Positions 59,019 through 64,000 of a stretch of DNA of 64,000 bases are shown piece after piece. Source of the DNA: Alcanivoracaceae bacterium (GTDB lineage: Bacteria > Pseudomonadota > Gammaproteobacteria > Xanthomonadales > Marinicellaceae); contig JADGEI010000001.1 of the NCBI GenBank assembly GCA_016744455.1, forward strand, positions 450,504 through 514,503, read 5' to 3'. The translations under genes were made by a program, and so were the position numbers. A model generated the notes under the pieces. It had not been told where the DNA came from. It saw only the letters and a list, made by a program, of their open reading frames with translations, and searched no databases. The stretch's first letter is position 1. Each line of letters opens with the position of its first letter.

Positions 59019-60032
59019 TTATCCTCCAATCACATACATTTCGATTTTTTCTTTCTTATCTTTTAATTCATGACGTATTTCGCTGTAACGGTCTTCACGA
59101 TTTAGCCATATATCTTTTATAGTTCTTTTAAGAAAGTCACTTCCTTCATTACGTAAATGCTTTCTTAAATCAAACTCTTGATGAGCGAATAAACATGTGT
59201 AAAGTTTTCCATCGGCAGATAATCTAGCACGAGAACAATCCTGGCAGAATGGTTTTGATATTGAGGTAATAAATCCAATTTCACCTTTATGTTGCTTATA
59301 GTGGTATCTTGAGGCAACTTCACCAACATAGTTCGCATCAATTGCTTGGATATCCCATTTGTTTTCAATGATTTGCAGTGTTTCTTTGAAGCTTAATACA
59401 TGCTTTTTATGCCAGTCATTTTTAGTGCCGACATCCATAAATTCTATAAATCTTAAGACTATATCGGTATCAAGGAATCTTTCTAATAATGGAATGATTT
59501 CTTTATCATTAATGTCTTTTTGCACCACACAATTGAGTTTGACACTTTTCAAACTTGAGTTATGAGCTGCATCTATTGCGTCAAGTACGGTATAAAGTTG
59601 CCCTTTGTTACCACTCATTTTATAGTATAAATCTGGATTTAAGGTATCTAGGCTTATATTAACACGATCTAATCCAGCGTTAATTAATTTGGGTAATTGT
59701 TTTTTTAACAATTGCCCATTTGTTGTCAATGCGATGTCTTTGATTTCAGGAATTGCCCTAATACTGCTTATTAAATCGGCTAAGTTTTTCCTAAGAAGTG
59801 GTTCACCGCCAGTTAAACGAATTTTATTTACACCAAATTCTGCAAAGGTTTTAACTATTGTTTCAATTTCATGAAAACTTAAACGTTCATCAGGTTTTAA
59901 GAAACGGTAATCGTCATCAAATTTATCAGCAGGCATACAATATGGGCAACGGTAATTGCAAGTATCCATAACAGAGATACGTAAATCGCGAATAGGGCGA
60001 TTAAATTTGTCGGTAATATTATCTGATAACAT
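59019..60032 (-). CDS. moaA: GTP 3',8-cyclase MoaA
   Basis: 337 residues. Radical SAM cluster ligands C25-N-Y-R-C29-P-Y-C32, TGGEPLLR, a second cluster with C-Q-D-C and a later Cys (LYTCLF), and the C-terminal Gly-Gly (MYVIGG). It catalyses the first step of molybdenum cofactor synthesis from GTP. The start overlaps the kdkA end by 14 bases, so expression is coupled. Confidence 0.96.
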   Translation of the reverse strand: MLSDNITDKFNRPIRDLRISVMDTCNYRCPYCMPADKFDDDYRFLKPDERLSFHEIETIVKTFAEFGVNKIRLTGGEPLLRKNLADLISSIRAIPEIKDIALTTNGQLLKKQLPKLINAGLDRVNISLDTLNPDLYYKMSGNKGQLYTVLDAIDAAHNSSLKSVKLNCVVQKDINDKEIIPLLERFLDTDIVLRFIEFMDVGTKNDWHKKHVLSFKETLQIIENKWDIQAIDANYVGEVASRYHYKQHKGEIGFITSISKPFCQDCSRARLSADGKLYTCLFAHQEFDLRKHLRNEGSDFLKRTIKDIWLNREDRYSEIRHELKDKKEKIEMYVIGG

Positions 60033-60735
60033 TGTTATAAGAGTCTAATAGCAATTGCCATTTATTATTATTATTTTCAATATGGTTACTGGTAGTTAAT
60101 TTATCAATAGAACGTTTTAATCTTATTAAATTAGCTTGTTGCCAGCTAAGTTTACTTGCACGTTGATAAGAATGGTCAAAATCAATAAGGTAAATACGTT
60201 CTTCATTTATCAAGATATTATGAGCATTTAAGTCTGCATGGTAAATTCCATGATTATGGAATAGGGCAATGGTTTTCCCAATATTCTTCCAAGAATCAGA
60301 ATTATTATTAGTATTTAATATTTTAGCAAAAGTAGATGTGTGATTAATGTATTCAATCAATATATTGGCTTGATAAAATAAACCGCTTTTACAGACTAAT
60401 GCCGCTACTGGTTTTGGTACAGGAAGCTGAAGTTCAATCATTTTTTCTAACAAATAAAATTCACTAAAACTACGAGTATGTTTTTGGCCTAACCATAAAT
60501 ACTTATCTTTAATAAATTTTGCTGGTATTCCGCCACGGTAATAGTGACGCAACATCATTTTTCCTTGTTCCGATTTAACCATCCAAGCTGATCCACGACC
60601 ACTACTGGCTCCTAATAACCGTCCTTGGTTTAACCAGTATTTATCATCAAACCACTGCAAGTCGATTTCGTCTCGAACCTGACTTGTAGCGATTATCCAA
60701 CAGTTTGTTGTTATTTGAATTGTGTTGTCTAACAT
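60019..60735 (-). CDS. kdkA: 3-deoxy-D-manno-octulosonic acid kinase KdkA
   Basis: 238 residues. Kinase-like fold with SSGRGSAWMV, LRHYYRGGIPAKFIKDKYLW, LPVPKPVAA, the catalytic HADLNAHNIL and LIDFDHS. KdkA phosphorylates Kdo of lipopolysaccharide inner core on the cytoplasmic face. Its fusion-like coupling to moaA has no obvious metabolic logic. It follows the large secreted protein by 25 bases. Confidence 0.9.
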   Translation of the reverse strand: MLDNTIQITTNCWIIATSQVRDEIDLQWFDDKYWLNQGRLLGASSGRGSAWMVKSEQGKMMLRHYYRGGIPAKFIKDKYLWLGQKHTRSFSEFYLLEKMIELQLPVPKPVAALVCKSGLFYQANILIEYINHTSTFAKILNTNNNSDSWKNIGKTIALFHNHGIYHADLNAHNILINEERIYLIDFDHSYQRASKLSWQQANLIRLKRSIDKLTTSNHIENNNNKWQLLLDSYNNVIR

Positions 60736-60760
60736 ATGTTATTAGCTTTAATCTCTTTTA

Positions 60761-63583
60761 TTATTCAAAGCTACTTTTGAATAGAATGTCTAAATTAACT
60801 AATTCACAGCTTTGAACCTTAACATCATCAATATACCAACCTTCTCTCCCAACAGAACTATCTGATCCTAATCTGAATCTAAATTTTACTGTTTGACCAG
60901 CATAGTCATCTAAATCTACAATTGAATTGAGGTAATCTTGAGGGTCTCCACACCAACCATCTAGGCTTCCAAGTGAACTCACAGCACCTACGTATGGGTT
61001 TGTGAGCATTTTGTCGGTCGTTAGATGGGTCCATGATGAGCCATTATTTGTTGAAATTTCAAGAATGCCACCATCCCAGCATTGGCTGGCGTCTCTTGCC
61101 TCAAGTGACTGATAGTTCCAGAACTGTAATGTGATTAGACTGTTTGAAATTGGTAGTATGATACTTGGAGATATTAATTCTTGATCACTGACTGTCACTG
61201 GATCGACAGCATGCCATGAAGTTGAGCCTGAATGAGGTCTAACGTTTGACAACGACCAAGTGTCACCATTTCCTTGAGATGTCCAACCAAACCCGCCTAA
61301 TTCAAAGTCTTCAAAATAACTTGTAATTGTATCAAAGCCATCTGGGCAATCGCCTGGGGCAGGTATAGTCTTAAAAGTAAATACATTTGAAGTTATACCA
61401 TCGCCACATGCATTATGAGCAGTTACACGCCAAAAGTAGTCGGTACTACTATCTAAGTCAAAGGCAATAGATGTTGTAGTTGCAGTTGTGTTTATCGTGG
61501 AGATAATATTTATAAAATCAATATCGGTAGCTAGTTCAAAAGTATATGACTCTGAATTTGTAGAATTCCAAGTGAAATCTGGTCTAATTGGAGTTGTTAC
61601 ACTTGAATTTAGTGGTATATTTAATTGTGCTTGACCAGCAACGTTATCAAATACGTTTAACGTCACTTCTTTTGTTTTATTATCTGCGCCTGAGGCAACT
61701 CCATTAATGTTTATTGGGAATGTGCCAGCAACAACTGCTGCAGTGTTCCCTATAGTTAATTGACTAGAACCAGGTAATGACATAACTGGGTTTGTTGAAA
61801 AAGAGATGGATGATCCCGCAGGTTCACCTGTTACTGATAAAGTTACAGGGTTGTTAAATAATGCAATTGAACCCACATCGACTTGAAAAATAGCATTGTC
61901 AACTGTACATATACTTTGAGAAGCTGGTGTCGAATTAATAGAAAATCCAGGTGTCCCACATTCATCAAATTTAAAGGCACCAATTCTGGTCTGCCAACCA
62001 GAAGAACTGGATGTAATATAATATTCATTGACATACCAAAAAGTGCAATCATCAACTGGATCAATATTTAATGATGTATAATCACCCCAACGTTGTGACC
62101 CTGTTTGAGAGCCCCCACCATCTACTATTGAACCTTCTCCTTGAGTCATCGATCCAATTGGATCATTCGCTAACCTACCTGTATACCAAAGACTTGGGAA
62201 AACTGTTGAACTTGTTGCACTATAACCCATGGCTATATTCCCTTCTGCATCCATAGCAGCAGATGCCATCCATCTATCAGTACCGTCTGTTACTCCAGGA
62301 GCATAGGTTCCTTCTTGAAATACATTAGGTGAACTGTTTGGGTTACGTAATTCCCACCACCTTATTCCAGCTACGCCAGTTTCTGCTTCAACGGATTGGT
62401 TTGTAACTAATGATTCATGAGTACCAAAGTTTCTATAAGCCAATCGGTGTAACGGTCTTTGTCTATAAGATTGTATATCAATTAAATTGCTAGTACCTGG
62501 TTGAGGTAAACAACTTCTTCCACCGCCTGGACATGTAAAAATAGTATCGTATGGGGAAATTGGTAATACATCGGTAAGTGTAAAACTTGAGTTACCTGGG
62601 GTATCATAATCTATTACAAATTTCCATAAGTTAATCGCATCATTTGGAGCACCATATGGGCCTCCATTATCTTGTGTTCCTACAAAGTAGGCAGGAGATC
62701 CATTCGGCGGAAGAGTATTGCCATCTATATCTGAAGGCAATAAACCATCTCCAACAGTGTAAGGAGTTGCTCTATCGGCGAAAAATGAAACCATACGAGG
62801 GTCAGCTATTCCAGAAAGCATATCATTTTTATTGATAGCATATGCTCCAACACCTGAGTAACTTCCACCATTGAATTCTCTGGTACTAATTAAATATGAA
62901 TTAGTCCAAATACCGTATTTTGGATAGTCAGGGAAGTTTCCACCGGTTGAAAATGCCCAACGAAAATAAGTGCCCGTTGGGTCTCCTGTTGTAGAAAGGG
63001 CAACACAATTGAAAAATTCACCACCGGCAGCATTTGATGTAAATTGGGAAAGTAACCATCTGTCATTGTGTTGGTCATATAAAACTATTGGGTCACCTGC
63101 GTTTTGTGCCTCACATGCACCGCCAAAACCGCTCCATAAAGTGTTGTTTGCTGCTGCTGGCATTGCTGAGGTTCCATCTTTGTTAAAGATTTGGAAATGT
63201 ACATTTGTCATAACAACATAATGATTAAGGCCTACTGCACCAACAGGGTCAGGTGGTGAAAACCCTGCAACATTTGGAATTCCATCAAAACTAATCACGG
63301 GTGAAAATGCTCTTACACTTTTGGATGATTGAACAATAGGGTCGTTATCTTGAAAACCGTACGATTCTTTGTCAAATCCATTAGGATCTAGAATCAAACC
63401 ACCTTTATGCATTTTGGGCAATGGCGGCTTTGGAGCAATGAATTTCAATGGTGGTGAGATATCAAAATGGCTAACCGGAACTAGACCTCGGTTTTCAGCA
63501 GTTGCAAAAGGTTGACTTGCACTGACTAAAGTTATTAAAAAGTGTGTAAGTAAAAACGTGATTGTAATAAAATGTTTTTTCAT
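60761..63583 (-). CDS. Large secreted multidomain protein
   Basis: 940 residues. Signal peptide (about 1-22, ending VSA). Residues about 90-540 form a repetitive beta-rich region (VGLNHYVVMTNVHFQIFN, GDPIVLYDQHNDRWLLSQF), probably a beta-propeller-like module. Residues about 550-650 are Ig/FN3-like, and about 655-740 an FN3-like domain (SSTDYFWRVTAHNACGDG). Residues about 760-930 form an immune-inhibitor/MAM-type jellyroll (SYFEDFELGGFGWT, GREGWYIDDVKV). The extreme end is ILFKSSFE. No catalytic motif seen. An extracellular binding role is likely. It may be the first gene of the kdkA-moa operon. Confidence 0.78.
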   Translation of the reverse strand: MKKHFITITFLLTHFLITLVSASQPFATAENRGLVPVSHFDISPPLKFIAPKPPLPKMHKGGLILDPNGFDKESYGFQDNDPIVQSSKSVRAFSPVISFDGIPNVAGFSPPDPVGAVGLNHYVVMTNVHFQIFNKDGTSAMPAAANNTLWSGFGGACEAQNAGDPIVLYDQHNDRWLLSQFTSNAAGGEFFNCVALSTTGDPTGTYFRWAFSTGGNFPDYPKYGIWTNSYLISTREFNGGSYSGVGAYAINKNDMLSGIADPRMVSFFADRATPYTVGDGLLPSDIDGNTLPPNGSPAYFVGTQDNGGPYGAPNDAINLWKFVIDYDTPGNSSFTLTDVLPISPYDTIFTCPGGGRSCLPQPGTSNLIDIQSYRQRPLHRLAYRNFGTHESLVTNQSVEAETGVAGIRWWELRNPNSSPNVFQEGTYAPGVTDGTDRWMASAAMDAEGNIAMGYSATSSTVFPSLWYTGRLANDPIGSMTQGEGSIVDGGGSQTGSQRWGDYTSLNIDPVDDCTFWYVNEYYITSSSSGWQTRIGAFKFDECGTPGFSINSTPASQSICTVDNAIFQVDVGSIALFNNPVTLSVTGEPAGSSISFSTNPVMSLPGSSQLTIGNTAAVVAGTFPININGVASGADNKTKEVTLNVFDNVAGQAQLNIPLNSSVTTPIRPDFTWNSTNSESYTFELATDIDFINIISTINTTATTTSIAFDLDSSTDYFWRVTAHNACGDGITSNVFTFKTIPAPGDCPDGFDTITSYFEDFELGGFGWTSQGNGDTWSLSNVRPHSGSTSWHAVDPVTVSDQELISPSIILPISNSLITLQFWNYQSLEARDASQCWDGGILEISTNNGSSWTHLTTDKMLTNPYVGAVSSLGSLDGWCGDPQDYLNSIVDLDDYAGQTVKFRFRLGSDSSVGREGWYIDDVKVQSCELVNLDILFKSSFE

Positions 63584-63663
63584 GATTTAAACCGACCAAG
63601 TGAAGATGATATATTTAGACATGTAATTGCTGAAAATGCAATAGTATCCCTAAATAGGGTAAA

Positions 63664-63687
63664 TTAAAAGGCGCAAGTAAATGCGCC
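63664..63687 (-). terminator. Terminator of asnS (minus strand)
   Basis: On the minus strand GGCGCA and TGCGCC flank a six-base loop and are followed by TTTT. It lies 13 bases after the asnS stop. The rest of the 117-base gap to the secreted-protein gene would hold that gene's promoter; no clear boxes seen. Confidence 0.8.
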
Positions 63688-63700
63688 ATTCGAATTGTAT

Positions 63701-64000
63701 TTAAAACCTTGCGTTTCCAGGAGTTCTTGGAAAGGCGATAACATCACGGATATTATTGATACCTGTTACGTAACTAACGAGACGTTCAAAACCGAGTCCA
63801 AACCCTGCGTGAGGTACTGAACCATATTTTCTTAAATCTAGGTACCATTGGTATTCTTCAAGATTTAAATTGTGTTCTTTCATGCGTTCAACCAAAACAT
63901 CATAGCGAGCTTCACGCTGTGAACCGCCAATTAGTTCGCCAATTCCTGGTACAAGAACATCCATACAGGCAACAGTTTTGTCATCATCATTGCAGTGCAT
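63701..64000 (-). CDS. asnS: Asparaginyl-tRNA synthetase (C-terminal 99 residues)
   Basis: The frame is open at the window edge. The visible part has the class II motifs [17 protein letters not shown] and [15 protein letters not shown] and ends [10 protein letters not shown], characteristic of AsnRS. It attaches Asn to tRNA-Asn. The N-terminal anticodon-binding domain lies outside the window. Confidence 0.95.
   Translation of the reverse strand: MHCNDDDKTVACMDVLVPGIGELIGGSQREARYDVLVERMKEHNLNLEEYQWYLDLRKYGSVPHAGFGLGFERLVSYVTGINNIRDVIAFPRTPGNARF

Noticed and set aside
61843..63221. Frames on both strands inside the 940-residue secreted protein
   Set aside because: No start signals or family features; shadows of the main frame.

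Overview
The window is an ordinary stretch of chromosome from an AT-rich (about 35-38% GC by eye) Gram-negative gammaproteobacterium. The evidence is a Kdo kinase (kdkA), the tRNA-tig-clpP-clpX-lon-hup-tRNA-ppiD order typical of gammaproteobacteria, a csrA downstream of alaS, and gammaproteobacterial versions of rlmG, gyrA, parE and mfd. Secreted proteins ending in, or containing, an aromatic/hydrophobic-x-DGFE-like motif, plus a WS/DGAT wax-ester synthase, suggest a marine Marinicella-like lineage. That placement is an inference from memory and was not tested. There is no prophage, insertion sequence, CRISPR array or rRNA operon. Coding density is high and no gene-free stretch exceeds 300 bases.

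Layout. 1-9.2 kb: a Nudix protein start, a PHP phosphoesterase, rlmG, an exported glutaredoxin-like protein, a cNMP-binding/EAL fusion, gyrA, a small membrane protein coupled to an XdhC-family protein, and a transmembrane Ser/Thr kinase. 9.3-20.3 kb: WS/DGAT, cyclophilin, then the tightly packed thiI-GNAT-radA-GNAT set, convergent mfd, then msrQ coupled to a ThrE-like exporter. 20.6-33.2 kb: alaS, csrA, a GGA-rich spacer, six tRNAs (Ser, Arg, Pro, Arg, His, Leu), the tig-clpP / clpX-lon proteostasis block, HU, tRNA-Val and tRNA-Asp, and ppiD. 33.4-42.4 kb: an exported oligopeptidase B-like peptidase, yigZ, mutY, xseA, and guaB and guaA separated by an orphan AT-rich gene and palindromic repeats.

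42.5-54.0 kb: eleven same-strand genes with almost no spacing. They are a cohesin/cadherin-like secreted protein, a GT2-type glycosyltransferase, a TfpX/TfpZ-like pilin accessory protein, a BPSS1780-like membrane protein, a thioredoxin-like protein, parE, fumC, a lysine-rich exported protein, gph, and a histidine kinase/NarL-type regulator pair. A decayed AhpD/CMD-type peroxidase-related gene follows. 54.5-63.6 kb, all on the minus strand: a large secreted protein, kdkA, moaA-moaC-moaD-moaE, a TPR membrane protein, an M49-like lipoprotein peptidase and an exported PqqB-like metallo-beta-lactamase-fold protein, read as one compact transcription unit. The window ends inside asnS.

Most genes are housekeeping. 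The most unusual parts are the gene run around 42.5-47.4 kb, the repeat-bearing guaB-guaA gap, the GGA-rich segment after csrA, the broken peroxidase-related gene, and the exported peptidase/MBL pair attached to the molybdopterin operon.
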